This document shows, in pieces, positions 41,907 to 51,357 of a stretch of DNA of 64,000 nt (its first letter is position 1; every line of letters begins with the position of its first letter). Source of the DNA: an uncultured Marivita sp. (GTDB lineage Bacteria > Pseudomonadota > Alphaproteobacteria > Rhodobacterales > Rhodobacteraceae). The position numbers and the translations under genes were made by a program. The notes below the pieces were generated by a model. It worked only from the letters and a program-made list of their open reading frames with translations. It searched no databases and was not told the DNA's origin. Location: assembly GCF_947488135.1 (NCBI RefSeq), contig NZ_CANKYW010000001.1, positions 868,001 through 932,000 of the forward strand, read 5' to 3'.

Positions 41907-43577
41907 ATGGCCAAGGCAAAGAACATCCTTTTCATCATGTTCGATCAGCTTCGCTGGGATTACCTGAGCTGCTATGGCCATCCGCATCTCGACACGCCGA
42001 ATATCGACCGGCTCGCGGCCAAGGGCGTCCGGTTCGACAAGGCGTATGTCCAGGCGCCGCTGTGCGGTCCGTCCCGGATGTCGACCTACACGGGGCGCTA
42101 TGTCCAAAGCCACGGGGCCAGTTCGAACAACGTGCCTTTGAAGATCGGCGAACGGACGATGGGCGATCACCTGCGCGATGCGGGGATGGGCTGTTGGCTG
42201 GTCGGCAAGACCCATATGCAGGCGGATGCCGAAGGCATGGCGCGCCTTGGGCTCGAACCCGACAGCGTGATCGGCGCGCGGGTGTCGGAATGCGGCTTCG
42301 ACATCTTCGAACGCGACGACGGGATGCGCCCGGAAGGGCCGGGTGGGTTCTATGACGAAGGCGGCGCGCTGAAATACAACGCCTACCTGCGCGGCAAGGG
42401 TTACGAGAGTGACAACCCTTGGCACGACTACGCCAACTCCGCCAATGACGGAGAAGGCAACGTGCTGTCCGGCTGGTTCCTCAAGAACAGCGACCAGCCC
42501 GCGAATATCGACGAAGAGGACAGCGAAACGCCATACCTCACCCGTAGAGGCATGGAGTTCATCGCGGCGCAGGGCGACACGCCCTGGTGTTGCCATCTGT
42601 CCTACATCAAGCCGCATTGGCCCTATATCGTGCCCGCGCCCTATCACGACATGTATGGGCCCGAGCAATTCCTGCCGGTGGTGCGGAGCGATGCCGAACG
42701 GGACGCGGCGCACCCGGTGTTCAAGGGCATGATGGGCGCGCCCGTGTCCAAGGCGTTTGCGCGCGATGACGTGCGCGAGAAGGTGTTGCGCGCCTATATG
42801 GGGCTTATCAAGCAGTGCGACGACCAAATGGGCGTGTTGCTGGATTGGCTCGAGGCGACAGGCCGGATGAAGGACACGATGATCGTCGTCACCTCCGACC
42901 ACGGCGATTACCTTGGCGATCACTGGATGGGTGAAAAGACGTTCTTCCACGACACGGCGGTCAAGGTGCCACTCATCATCTACGATCCGTCGCCAGAGGC
43001 GGACGCAACGCGCGGCACCGTCTGCGATGCGCTGGTTCAGGCGATCGACCTTGTGCCGACATTTGTCGACATCGCCGGTGGCGACGCGGCGGCCCTCGAT
43101 CATGTCTTCGAAGGGCAATCGCTTCTGCCGCTGCTTTTCGGATCACAAGACGGGCCGTTCCGGGAGTATGTCATTTCCGAACTGGATTATTCCATGCGCC
43201 CCTTGGCCGATGCGCTGGGCCTTAACACGAGTGAGGCGCGGATTTTCATGATTGCCGATGCGCGCTGGAAGATGATCCATTTCGAAGGCGGGTTTCGCCC
43301 GATGCTGTTCGACCTGCAAACCGATCCTGACGAACTGACCGACCTTGGTGGGGACGCGCGATATTCCGGCGTCATTGGCAGGCTGCGCAACGCGCTTGAC
43401 CTGTGGGCGCGGCGACCGTCGCAGCGAACCACCATCTCCACCCAGACCCTGCTGGGCAATCGGCGCAAACCGAACACGACCGGCGTCTTGCTGGGTGTGG
43501 TTGATGAGGACGATGCGCCGGAAAAGGTGACGATGAAGTATCGCGGGCGGAAGGCGCCCAACTGGGATGAACGCTGA
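41907..43577 (+). CDS. Sulfatase / phosphonate monoester hydrolase-like protein
   Basis: This 556-residue alkaline-phosphatase-superfamily enzyme has the formylglycine signature Cys53-Gly-Pro-Ser-Arg57 in PLCGPSRMSTYTGR, the N-terminal metal site FDQLRWDYL, and SDHGDYLGDH near residue 330. The C-terminal extension after residue 480 resembles phosphonate monoester hydrolases/phosphodiesterases. No signal peptide is seen, so it probably acts in the cytoplasm. It lies 94 bp after iolB on the same strand, which suggests removal of a sulfate or phosphodiester group from an inositol derivative. Activation would need a formylglycine-generating system located elsewhere. Confidence 0.82.
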   Translation: MAKAKNILFIMFDQLRWDYLSCYGHPHLDTPNIDRLAAKGVRFDKAYVQAPLCGPSRMSTYTGRYVQSHGASSNNVPLKIGERTMGDHLRDAGMGCWLVGKTHMQADAEGMARLGLEPDSVIGARVSECGFDIFERDDGMRPEGPGGFYDEGGALKYNAYLRGKGYESDNPWHDYANSANDGEGNVLSGWFLKNSDQPANIDEEDSETPYLTRRGMEFIAAQGDTPWCCHLSYIKPHWPYIVPAPYHDMYGPEQFLPVVRSDAERDAAHPVFKGMMGAPVSKAFARDDVREKVLRAYMGLIKQCDDQMGVLLDWLEATGRMKDTMIVVTSDHGDYLGDHWMGEKTFFHDTAVKVPLIIYDPSPEADATRGTVCDALVQAIDLVPTFVDIAGGDAAALDHVFEGQSLLPLLFGSQDGPFREYVISELDYSMRPLADALGLNTSEARIFMIADARWKMIHFEGGFRPMLFDLQTDPDELTDLGGDARYSGVIGRLRNALDLWARRPSQRTTISTQTLLGNRRKPNTTGVLLGVVDEDDAPEKVTMKYRGRKAPNWDER

Positions 43578-43583
43578 TACCCC

Positions 43584-44828
43584 TTAGGTGCGCACGGACC
43601 GCGCTGGAAGAACCTTACCAGAGCATTCGCCGAACCCGATCCGATACCCGACGCCCTGTGCATGGCCGCGCAGCGTGATCGTGTCCCCGTCTTCGATAAA
43701 GCTGCGCGTGTCGCCGGTGTCCAGCGTCAGCGGCTCTTTGCCGCCCCAGCTTAGCTCCAGCAGCGACCCGCGTGCATGGGGATCAGGGCCAGAGATCGTC
43801 CCTGACCCCAAAAGGTCGCCAACCCGCATCGGGCATCCGCTTGAGCTGTGATGGGCGAGTTGCTGGGCCGAAGAATAATACATCTCGCGGTAATTGGTCC
43901 GCGCGATCACGGTTTCCGCGCGGCCTTCGGGGGCTAGCCCGACGCTCAGCGCGATGTCGTAGAGCATTGGCCCGGTATCGGCCAGATGCGGGAGTAACGG
44001 CGCTTTGCGCTCGGGCGTTAAGACGCGGAATGGCTCCAACGCCGCGGCGGTGACGATCCACGGGCTGATGGTTGTGGCCGTCGCCTTTGCCTGAAACGGT
44101 CCGAGCGGTTGGTATTCCCACGCCTGAATGTCCCGCGCCGACCAATCGTTGAGCAGGACGTAGCCGAAGATATTGTCAAACGCCTCGTCCACCGTCAGCG
44201 GCCCGTCCGAGGCAACGCCGACAACCGCCCCGAGTTCGAGCTCCAGATCGAAGCGGCGCGAGGGTTGGAAGGACGGCGTGTCGTGGTCCGGTCCCTTGAC
44301 CTGACCGAGGGGCCGCGTGACCGGTGTGCCGGATACGACCACGGACGATGCACGCCCGTTATAGCCGATGGGCATGTGCAGCCAGTTCGGGGGCAAGGCG
44401 TTCTCCGGCCCCCGGAACATCGTACCGACATTGGTGGCATGGTGCAGGCTGGCGTAGAAATCGGTGAACTCCGTCACTGCGAAGGGCATATGCAGGCGCG
44501 CGTCGGCCATCGGGGTGAGCAAGGGCCGTAGCCTGTCCTGATCCGCGCTATCTTCGCGCAGAAGGTCCCGCAGCGTGCGACGCAAATCCGCCCACGCTGC
44601 GGGACCCAGCGCCATAAAGGCGTTCCAATTGGTGCCTTGCAACGTGCCGCCGAAATCGACGATGCCGTTCGCCTCGAGCGCGTGGAGATCGAGAATCCGG
44701 TCCCCCACTGCCGTCCCGAGGCGAGGCTGACTGCCGGGTGTCGAGAACACGCCGTAGGGCAGGTTGTTGACCGGAAATCCCGTATCCGGCGCGTTTGCGC
44801 TGTCGATCCACGACCGTATCAGGGGCAT
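43584..44828 (-). CDS. fahA: Fumarylacetoacetase
   Basis: This 414-residue enzyme hydrolyses fumarylacetoacetate to fumarate and acetoacetate, the last homogentisate step. Motifs include the N-terminal NLPYGVFSTPG, DFYASLHHATNVG near residue 119, the metal site FDLELELGAVVG near 190 and GTISGPDPHARGSLLEL near 342. The ATG at 44828 follows GGAGCGG and lies 31 bp after hmgA. No maleylacetoacetate isomerase gene is in the window. Its stop is 6 bp from the convergent sulfatase stop. Confidence 0.95.
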   Translation of the reverse strand: MPLIRSWIDSANAPDTGFPVNNLPYGVFSTPGSQPRLGTAVGDRILDLHALEANGIVDFGGTLQGTNWNAFMALGPAAWADLRRTLRDLLREDSADQDRLRPLLTPMADARLHMPFAVTEFTDFYASLHHATNVGTMFRGPENALPPNWLHMPIGYNGRASSVVVSGTPVTRPLGQVKGPDHDTPSFQPSRRFDLELELGAVVGVASDGPLTVDEAFDNIFGYVLLNDWSARDIQAWEYQPLGPFQAKATATTISPWIVTAAALEPFRVLTPERKAPLLPHLADTGPMLYDIALSVGLAPEGRAETVIARTNYREMYYSSAQQLAHHSSSGCPMRVGDLLGSGTISGPDPHARGSLLELSWGGKEPLTLDTGDTRSFIEDGDTITLRGHAQGVGYRIGFGECSGKVLPARSVRT

Positions 44829-44859
44829 CCGCCGCTCCGGGGTGCTTGTCGGTGACGCC

Positions 44860-46209
44860 TCATTTCTTGCCCGGCGCTCCGTCGAACTTCTTTTCCAGCG
44901 ATGTCCAGCAGTCGATGTAATCGTCCTGCATCGGGGCCTCTTTCCCGGCAAATTCGGTCAGATGCTGTGGGAAGCGGGTTTCGAACATGAAGCTCATCGT
45001 CTGGTCCAGCTTGTCGGGGCCGAGATTGGCGTTGGAGGCCCGTTCGAACGCATCGCGGTCCGGCCCGTGCGGCAGCATCATGTTGTGAAGCGATACACCG
45101 CCCGGCACGAACCCCTGCGGTTTTGCGTCGTACTGGCCATAGATGTTGCCCATCAGCTCGGACATGACGTTCTTGTGGTACCACGGCGGGCGGAACGTGT
45201 CCTCGGCCACGAGCCAGCGTTCGCGGAACAGCACGAAGTCGATATTCGCGACCCCCGGATGCCCCGATGGCGCGGTCAGCACGGTGAAGATGGACGGATC
45301 GGGATGATCGAAGAGGATCGCACCCACCGGGCAATAGCTGCGCAGATCGTATTTGCAGGGGGCGTAATTTCCGTGCCACGCCACGATATCGAGCGGCGAA
45401 TGTCCGATCTGTGTCTCATGGAACTGGCCGCACCATTTGACGGTGACGGTCGACGGTGTTTCGCGGTCCTCGAACGCGGCGACGGGCGTCTTGAAGTCGC
45501 GCGGATTGGCAAGGCAATTGGCCCCGATCGGCCCCCGGTCGGGCAGGTTGAATTTCGCACCGTAGTTTTCGCAGACAAAGCCCCGGCAGGGGCCATCGAG
45601 CACCTCGACGCGGTAGACAAGACCGCGCGGCAGGATGGCGATTTCCTTGGGTTCGATGTCGATGATCCCAAGCTCTGTCGCAAAGCGCAGCCGCCCTTCT
45701 TGCGGCACGACAAGCAATTCGCTGTCGGCCGAGTAGAAATAGGCATCTTCCATGCTTTGCGTGACAAGGTAGACATGCGCCGCCATGCCGACCTGCGTGT
45801 TCACATCGCCCGCCGTGGTCATGGTGCGCATCCCCGTCAGCCACGTCAGCGGTTCATCGGAATGCGGAACCGGATCCCAACGGTACTGGCCCAGAGACGT
45901 CACATCCTCGACCACATGCGGCGCGGTTTTCCAATAGGGCAGTTGGGTCCGTTTGAAGCGGGTGGTGTGTTTGACCGAAGGCCGGATGCGATAGCACCAG
46001 GTGCGTTCAGGGCCGGGCTGAGTAAAGGCGGTGCCGGACAATTGCTCGCCATAAAGCCCGTAATTCACCTTCTGCGGAGAGTTCATGCCCTGCGGCAAGG
46101 CCCCCGGCAAAGCCTCTGTTTCGAAATCGTTTCCCCAGCCCGGCATATAGCCCGGGGTCAGGGCATTCCCGGTGGCCTGAATCATTGGGCTGATATCCTG
46201 AGACGTCAT
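44860..46209 (-). CDS. hmgA: Homogentisate 1,2-dioxygenase
   Basis: This 449-residue Fe(II) dioxygenase cleaves homogentisate to maleylacetoacetate. The N-terminal [20 protein letters not shown] and the iron-site region [16 protein letters not shown] (His and Glu ligands near residue 342), followed by [15 protein letters not shown] near 368, are diagnostic. The start overlaps the stop of the DUF2783 gene by four bases. Confidence 0.97.
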   Translation of the reverse strand: MTSQDISPMIQATGNALTPGYMPGWGNDFETEALPGALPQGMNSPQKVNYGLYGEQLSGTAFTQPGPERTWCYRIRPSVKHTTRFKRTQLPYWKTAPHVVEDVTSLGQYRWDPVPHSDEPLTWLTGMRTMTTAGDVNTQVGMAAHVYLVTQSMEDAYFYSADSELLVVPQEGRLRFATELGIIDIEPKEIAILPRGLVYRVEVLDGPCRGFVCENYGAKFNLPDRGPIGANCLANPRDFKTPVAAFEDRETPSTVTVKWCGQFHETQIGHSPLDIVAWHGNYAPCKYDLRSYCPVGAILFDHPDPSIFTVLTAPSGHPGVANIDFVLFRERWLVAEDTFRPPWYHKNVMSELMGNIYGQYDAKPQGFVPGGVSLHNMMLPHGPDRDAFERASNANLGPDKLDQTMSFMFETRFPQHLTEFAGKEAPMQDDYIDCWTSLEKKFDGAPGKK

Positions 46210-46403
46210 GGGCGATCTCCCTTTGCGGCTGTCAGGGCGTCGCGCAGGACAGCGCGGTCGCCGATGTGATTGGCAAGGATCAGAATGAGGCGCGCGTTCA
46301 ACGCGGCGCTTTCGTCATCCGATAGGCCCTCGTGCGCGGCAAGCAGATCGGCGTAGAAGCCGTCGGGGTCCGGGATGTTCGGCTCCAGGATCAGGTCGCT
46401 CAT
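46206..46403 (-). CDS. DUF2783 small protein, possible coupling subunit of the adjacent hydroxylase (MhaB-like)
   Basis: This 65-residue acidic protein ([23 protein letters not shown]) is of the DUF2783 type. It is locked between the flavin monooxygenase and hmgA by four-base overlaps at both ends. In Pseudomonas putida U, 3-hydroxyphenylacetate 6-hydroxylase has a large flavoprotein (MhaA) and a small coupling protein (MhaB) of similar size encoded near hmg genes. I infer an equivalent role from size and position, not from a proven sequence match. Confidence 0.7.
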   Translation of the reverse strand: MSDLILEPNIPDPDGFYADLLAAHEGLSDDESAALNARLILILANHIGDRAVLRDALTAAKGDRP

Positions 46404-48013
46404 GCCGCCCCCATCGCCCGGCGCAGGGCTGCTTCGATGTCGTTTGCCGACGCCGACCCCCATCGCGCCGCGATGTGCTGATCGGGTCGCACGAGGTAGT
46501 GGGCCTGTGGTGCGGGGCCAAGGTATCTGTCGGCAAGCTCCGGGCCAAGCGCGTCACCTGTCAGGGAGAGCGTCGTTACCCCGTCGATCTGGGGTCCAAC
46601 CGCTCCAAGCGACAGCAGCGTGAAACGCCCGCCAAGGTGATCCAGAAGAAACCCGTTGCCCACCGGCGCGTCCGGGCAACAGGCCCCTGGCCGCGTGCGG
46701 GCGGGTCCGCCCTCCAGCGCGTCGGGCGTGTTCAGCGGTGAGCCGTCATACACGCACGGCGTGCTCAGCCGCCCGGAATTGATCAGGGGCCGCGCGAATG
46801 CGTGTTCGCGGGCAAGGGTCAGGACGGCATCGCGGAACAGCTTGGATGTTCTGGACTTGGGCGTCAGGAAATCGGTGGAGCGGGTGGAGTTCAGGATATT
46901 CTCGTCCGCCGCTTGCAGGCGTTCGTGGTCGTAGCTGTCGAGCAACGTCTCGGGCGCGTGACCGTTCAGAACCGCACTTAGCTTCCAGCCCAGATTGTCG
47001 GCATCCTGAACGCCCGAGTTGGCCCCGCGCGCGCCGAAGGGCGACACCTGGTGCGCGCTGTCGCCGGCGAAAAGCACCCGCCCGTGGCGGAACCGTTCCA
47101 TCCGGCGGCATTGGAACGTGTAAATCGACACCCAGTCCAGTTCATACTCCACATCCGGCCCCAGCATCTGGTCCACCCGCGCGCGGACTTTCTCGGGGCG
47201 CAGCTCGGTGTTCCGGTCGATATCCCAACCAAGCTGGAAGTCGATGCGCCAGATATCGTCGGGCTGTTTGTGCAAGAGCGCGGAAGACCCGGATTTGAAC
47301 CACGGCTCGAACCAGAACCAGCGTTCGGTCGGAAAGTCGGCGGTCATCTTGACGTCGGCGATCAGGAAATTGTCCTCGAACACGCGCCCGTCGAAACCAA
47401 GGCCCAGCCTCTCGCGGATCGGAGACTTCGCACCGTCACAGGCGACGACGTAATCCGCCGCGATCCGGTAGGGGCCATCCGGCGTCATGATGTCGAGCAG
47501 GACATGATCGCCCATGTCCGTCAGCGCATCGACGCGGTTCTTGCCGCGCACGTCAATCGGAGCTCCGGCGGTTTGGGCACGGGTGACGGCCTCCATCTGG
47601 AACCGTTCGAAATGGGGCTGTTGCAGGTTGATGAAGGCGGGGCAGCGGTGGCCTTCCTCGGGGAGCAGGTCGAAGGCGAACACCTCGTCCCGGTCGCGGA
47701 AGACGCGGCCCTTCTGCCAGACCACACCCTTGTCGACCATCTCGGCCCCGGCACCAACGCGGTGCATGATTTCAAGCGTGCGCTTGGCGAAACAGATCGC
47801 GCGACTGCCAAGGCCCACGCCCTCGTGATCGTCCAGAACAATCACGGGCGTACCCTTCTGTCCGAGGTCAAGCGCCAGCGCCAGACCGACCGGTCCGGCA
47901 CCCACGATCACGACCGAGTGTCGCGCCGGGGTGCTGGCGTCCTGATCCGCCGACCGCCGGTAGGGGTACAGGCGAAACGCAAGCGGATATCGGTCGCGCA
48001 GCGGTGCGTTCAT
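46400..48013 (-). CDS. FAD-dependent aromatic monooxygenase (MhpA/MhaA-like; probable 3-hydroxyphenylacetate 6-hydroxylase)
   Basis: This 537-residue class A flavoprotein has GAGPVGLALALDLG near residue 44, the DG motif VACDGAKSPIRERLG near 185 and GDSAHQVSPFGARGANSGVQD near 302. These are typical of PheA/TfdB-type hydroxylases such as MhpA. The operon with hmgA and fahA implies a product of homogentisate, and the small DUF2783 partner resembles the MhaAB arrangement, so 3-hydroxyphenylacetate is the favoured substrate. Another meta-hydroxylated aromatic acid remains possible. Both ends overlap neighbours by four bases. Confidence 0.82.
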   Translation of the reverse strand: MNAPLRDRYPLAFRLYPYRRSADQDASTPARHSVVIVGAGPVGLALALDLGQKGTPVIVLDDHEGVGLGSRAICFAKRTLEIMHRVGAGAEMVDKGVVWQKGRVFRDRDEVFAFDLLPEEGHRCPAFINLQQPHFERFQMEAVTRAQTAGAPIDVRGKNRVDALTDMGDHVLLDIMTPDGPYRIAADYVVACDGAKSPIRERLGLGFDGRVFEDNFLIADVKMTADFPTERWFWFEPWFKSGSSALLHKQPDDIWRIDFQLGWDIDRNTELRPEKVRARVDQMLGPDVEYELDWVSIYTFQCRRMERFRHGRVLFAGDSAHQVSPFGARGANSGVQDADNLGWKLSAVLNGHAPETLLDSYDHERLQAADENILNSTRSTDFLTPKSRTSKLFRDAVLTLAREHAFARPLINSGRLSTPCVYDGSPLNTPDALEGGPARTRPGACCPDAPVGNGFLLDHLGGRFTLLSLGAVGPQIDGVTTLSLTGDALGPELADRYLGPAPQAHYLVRPDQHIAARWGSASANDIEAALRRAMGAA

Positions 48014-48960
48014 TTCTGAAGCGCCTCCCACATCTCCAGATCGCGCTGCGCCGTCCAGATGCGCGGCGTGTCGATATCGCGGGCCTCGTCAAAGGCGCGG
48101 GCGACGTTGAAGGGCAGGCAGTGTTCGTAGATCGCGTAATCCTTGAACTTCGGATCGCACACCTCGCGCACCGCATCCCACGCCTCTTTCAGCGTGCCGC
48201 CCCGCAGGGCGACTTTGGCAGCCGGGGCATAGGTGGAGCGCACGAAATCGGCGGTGGAATCCAGCGCGGCATTGACCATGTCGCGCCCGACCAACGCATC
48301 GCCCCGTCCGGGTGCGATGGCGTCCAGATCGAACCTGCGGATCCGGTCCAGTGTCCCGGTCCAATCGTGGAAATGGCCGTCGCCGCAATAACAGGCGGAA
48401 TGATATTCGACGATATCGCCGGTGAACATAACGTTTTGATCCGGCACGAAGATCACCGCGTCGCCTGCCGTGTGCGCGCGGCCCAGATGCATGATGTCGA
48501 CCCGCCGCTGTCCAAGATAGACGGTCATGCGGTCGTTGAACGTCGTCGTCGGCCAGGTGAGGCCGGGGATTTCCTCGTGCCCCTGGAACAGCCTTGGGAA
48601 ACGGGCGAATTCGCTGTCCCAGTCCTCTTGACCGCGTTCGACCACCATCGACCGGGCCTTCTCCGACATGACGATCTGCGGCGCATTGAAGGCCGAAGCC
48701 CCCAGCACGCGGACGGCATGGTAGTGCGTCAAAACTACATGGCTGATCGGTTTGTCCGTCACCGACCGCACGCAGTCGATGACCTTGCGGGCCAGACGCG
48801 GCGTTGCCTGTGCCTCTACGATCATGACGCTGTCGTCGCCGATGATGACGCCCGTGTTCGGATCGCCCTCGGCGGTAAACGCGTAGAGCCCGTCCCCGAT
48901 CTCGGTGAAGGAAATTTCCTTTTCCGCCATGTCTCCCTGCGAGGCGAACGACTTGGTCAT
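48010..48960 (-). CDS. MBL-fold metallohydrolase-like protein with altered metal motif
   Basis: This 316-residue protein has the metallo-beta-lactamase fold (DSVMIVEAQATP near residue 43, HTAGDAVIF near 163, VMFTGDIVEYHS near 178). The usual HxHxDH motif reads HYHAVR at residues 79-84, lacking the Asp-His half, so the second metal site is probably missing. It is the first gene of the homogentisate operon. Its role may be hydrolysis of a thioester or ester precursor, but this is uncertain. An alternative start at 48930 has AGGGAG just upstream; the ATG at 48960 has AGGA. Confidence 0.82.
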   Translation of the reverse strand: MTKSFASQGDMAEKEISFTEIGDGLYAFTAEGDPNTGVIIGDDSVMIVEAQATPRLARKVIDCVRSVTDKPISHVVLTHYHAVRVLGASAFNAPQIVMSEKARSMVVERGQEDWDSEFARFPRLFQGHEEIPGLTWPTTTFNDRMTVYLGQRRVDIMHLGRAHTAGDAVIFVPDQNVMFTGDIVEYHSACYCGDGHFHDWTGTLDRIRRFDLDAIAPGRGDALVGRDMVNAALDSTADFVRSTYAPAAKVALRGGTLKEAWDAVREVCDPKFKDYAIYEHCLPFNVARAFDEARDIDTPRIWTAQRDLEMWEALQK

Positions 48961-49008
48961 GCGGTGTCCTATCTATCGTTGGTTTTGGCGTGAACCGTTG
49001 GCCTCAAA

Positions 49009-49030
49009 ATTCGTAGCAATTGCTACGAAT
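49009..49030. promoter_or_regulatory. Perfect 22-bp palindromic operator of the homogentisate operon
   Basis: ATTCGTAGCAA at 49009-49019 is followed directly by its reverse complement at 49020-49030, a perfect 22-bp palindrome of the kind bound by MarR-, TetR- or IclR-type repressors. It lies 49 bp upstream of the first start codon and abuts a TTGACA box (minus strand, 49035-49030). It therefore sits where a repressor would cover the spacer of the promoter. No candidate regulator gene is adjacent. Confidence 0.8.
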
Positions 49031-49035
49031 GTCAA
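49030..49035 (-). promoter_or_regulatory. -35 box TTGACA of the homogentisate operon promoter
   Basis: Read on the minus strand, 49035-49030 is a consensus TTGACA. A -10 element would fall at the far edge of the 22-bp palindrome, but its match is poor (GAATTT-like). The arrangement fits a promoter repressed by a protein on the palindrome. Confidence 0.5.
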
Positions 49036-49254
49036 CGTACGCTGTCTTTGCCAAGCCCCCCTGAAATGCGCGACCGGCCTATGCTTCTGACAAGACCGCT
49101 CCGACCGTCTCATCATATCACACGCGCCGCCTTTCGCCCAAGCAAGGCATCCAGCCGCCGATCATCGCCCCTTGCGATGGCGACCGGTGGCTTGCATGAT
49201 CGCGCTCACGGCGGTGGCTTCGCCATCGCGACCTGACTATCGAAGAGATTTCTC

Positions 49255-51357
49255 ATGAGCCGCAATGACTTGGTTGTCCGTCTTGAACGCCGCGACGGTT
49301 TCGGCATCGTGACGATCGACAATCCGCCGGTGAATGCCGGGTCGACGCCAGTGCGGACGGAGTTGTTGGCCTGTCTGACAGAGGCCGCAACGCTTGACCT
49401 GCGCGGCATCGTGATCATCGGAGCGGGGCGCAGTTTCATCGCGGGATCGGACATCCGGGAATTCGGTGCTCCGTTGCAGGCTCCGGAACTGCCCGAGGTG
49501 ATTGCGGCAATCGAAGACAGCCCCCATGTTGTTTGCGCTGCGATCCATGGGGCAGCACTGGGCGGAGGCTTCGAACTCGCGCTTGGCTGCGACCTGCGCG
49601 TCGCAGCGCGGGATGCGGTCGTGGGCTTGCCGGAGGTGACGCTGGGTATTCTGCCCGGCGCGGGTGGCACGCAACGCCTGCCGCGCCTGACGGGCATTCC
49701 CGAGGCGATCAGCCTCATCTGCTCCGGTCGCCGCGTGCCCGCGCCGGACGCGCTAGAGCTTGGGTTGATCGACGCGCTGGCCGACACGTCTGGTCCCGAG
49801 GATATGGCCGCAACCGCAATGCGCGCGATCGAAGCGGCCCCGACCAAGCGCCGCCTGCGCGACATGGCCATTCCCGTCCCGAACCCTTCGGCTCTGACAG
49901 CAGCGGAAACCGCCGCGCTGCGGCGCGGGAAGGGACGCCCGAACGTTGTCGAGGCGGTTTCCTTGATCAAGCTCTCCGGCGAAACAACGGTGGAGGACGG
50001 CTTGAAACGGGAACGCGCCGCGTTTCAGTCGCTCAGGTTGCAGGAGGACGCGTTCGCATTGCGCCATCTGTTCTTCGCCGAACGCGCGGCTGCGCGGGTC
50101 GACGGACTGACCGAACCGGCGTCAACTTTAGAGAGGGTCGGGATCGTCGGCGGCGGAACGATGGGACTGGGCATCTGTCGCGCGGTCCTTGCGGCGGGTC
50201 TTCCCGTCACATTGATCGAGCGGGACGCGGCGTCGCGCGACGCTGTCAGGGCTGCGTTGGAGGACGCCTTGCACGCCGCCGTTTCCAAGGGGCGCGTGAC
50301 GGACGCCGAAGCTGAACGCCGGATGCAACTGCTGACCGTGAGCGATCAGATTGCGGACCTCTCTGACTGTGACCTTGTGATTGAAGCGGTGTTCGAGGAC
50401 ATGGCGCTCAAGACACGCGTCTTTCAGGACCTCGACCGCATTCTTAAACCGCAGGCGGTGCTGGCCACCAACACATCCTATCTCGACATCGACGACATGG
50501 CCGCTGCCACCTCACGCGCGCAGGACGTGATCGGCCTGCATTTCTTCAGCCCCGCAGACGTGATGAAGCTTCTCGAAGTGGTACTCGCGGCGAAAACGTC
50601 CGACCGGGCGCTTGCCACAGGACTGGCTTTTGCGAAGAAGCTGGGCAAGCACCCCGTCGTGGCGCGGGTGGCCGAGGGGTTTATCGGCAATCGCATCTAC
50701 GCCGCCTATCGTCGGCACGCGGAATTCATGATTGAGGACGGGGCGTCGCCGCAGGACGTGGATATGGCGGCGACCGCCTTTGGATTTGCCATGGGTCCCT
50801 GCGCGGTGGGCGATCTCTCCGGGTTCGATATCGCCTGGGCGATGCGCAAGCGACAGGCGGTGACCCGGGATCCCGACATGCGATACGTGGATATCCCCGA
50901 CCGCTTGTGCGAGGCCGGGCGCTTTGGTCGAAAGACCGGGGGCGGGTGGTATGACTATACCGACGGCAAGCCAGTGGCGTCGGATACGGTCGCGAGGATC
51001 ATTGCAGAGGCGCAAAAGGTGAAATCGGTCACACCGCGTGGTGTTTCCGCCGAAGAGATCCAGGACAGGTTGCTTGGCGCGATCCTGACCGAGGCCGCGC
51101 ATGTCCTGTCCGAAGAGATCGCGCAGCGCCCCGGGGACATCGATGTGACACTGGTTCACGGCTATGGTTTCCCGCGTTGGACGGGCGGTCCGCTGTGGTG
51201 GGCGTCGAACCAGACACCGGACCGGATCGCGCGTATGGTGAAAGCCGTCGCGCAGGCCGAGGGACGACCCGCAGATGCAGAGCACGTCGAGGCCATGCTC
51301 GCCCCATTACGGACCCAGCGTGTCGAGATCGAAAGAAGGAAACTGGGCCATGCGTGA
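49255..51357 (+). CDS. fadJ: 3-hydroxyacyl-CoA dehydrogenase / enoyl-CoA hydratase fusion
   Basis: This 700-residue bifunctional beta-oxidation enzyme has an N-terminal crotonase domain (FIAGSDIREFG near residue 60; HGAALGGGFELALGCD near 98; LPEVTLGILPGAGGTQRL near 123) and a C-terminal dehydrogenase domain (VGIVGGGTMGLGI near 297; GLHFFSPADVMKLLEVV near 424). It hydrates enoyl-CoA and oxidises the 3-hydroxyacyl-CoA. It overlaps the thiolase gene by 8 bp. Pairing with a PcaF-type thiolase suggests a dicarboxyl-CoA substrate from aromatic breakdown, though general fatty-acid oxidation is possible. Confidence 0.92.
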   Translation: MSRNDLVVRLERRDGFGIVTIDNPPVNAGSTPVRTELLACLTEAATLDLRGIVIIGAGRSFIAGSDIREFGAPLQAPELPEVIAAIEDSPHVVCAAIHGAALGGGFELALGCDLRVAARDAVVGLPEVTLGILPGAGGTQRLPRLTGIPEAISLICSGRRVPAPDALELGLIDALADTSGPEDMAATAMRAIEAAPTKRRLRDMAIPVPNPSALTAAETAALRRGKGRPNVVEAVSLIKLSGETTVEDGLKRERAAFQSLRLQEDAFALRHLFFAERAAARVDGLTEPASTLERVGIVGGGTMGLGICRAVLAAGLPVTLIERDAASRDAVRAALEDALHAAVSKGRVTDAEAERRMQLLTVSDQIADLSDCDLVIEAVFEDMALKTRVFQDLDRILKPQAVLATNTSYLDIDDMAAATSRAQDVIGLHFFSPADVMKLLEVVLAAKTSDRALATGLAFAKKLGKHPVVARVAEGFIGNRIYAAYRRHAEFMIEDGASPQDVDMAATAFGFAMGPCAVGDLSGFDIAWAMRKRQAVTRDPDMRYVDIPDRLCEAGRFGRKTGGGWYDYTDGKPVASDTVARIIAEAQKVKSVTPRGVSAEEIQDRLLGAILTEAAHVLSEEIAQRPGDIDVTLVHGYGFPRWTGGPLWWASNQTPDRIARMVKAVAQAEGRPADAEHVEAMLAPLRTQRVEIERRKLGHA

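Noticed and set aside
49036-49254. Possible small coding frames in the gap before fadJ
   Set aside because: Short frames overlap each other, lack ribosome sites and resemble no family; the region is better explained as divergent promoter sequence.
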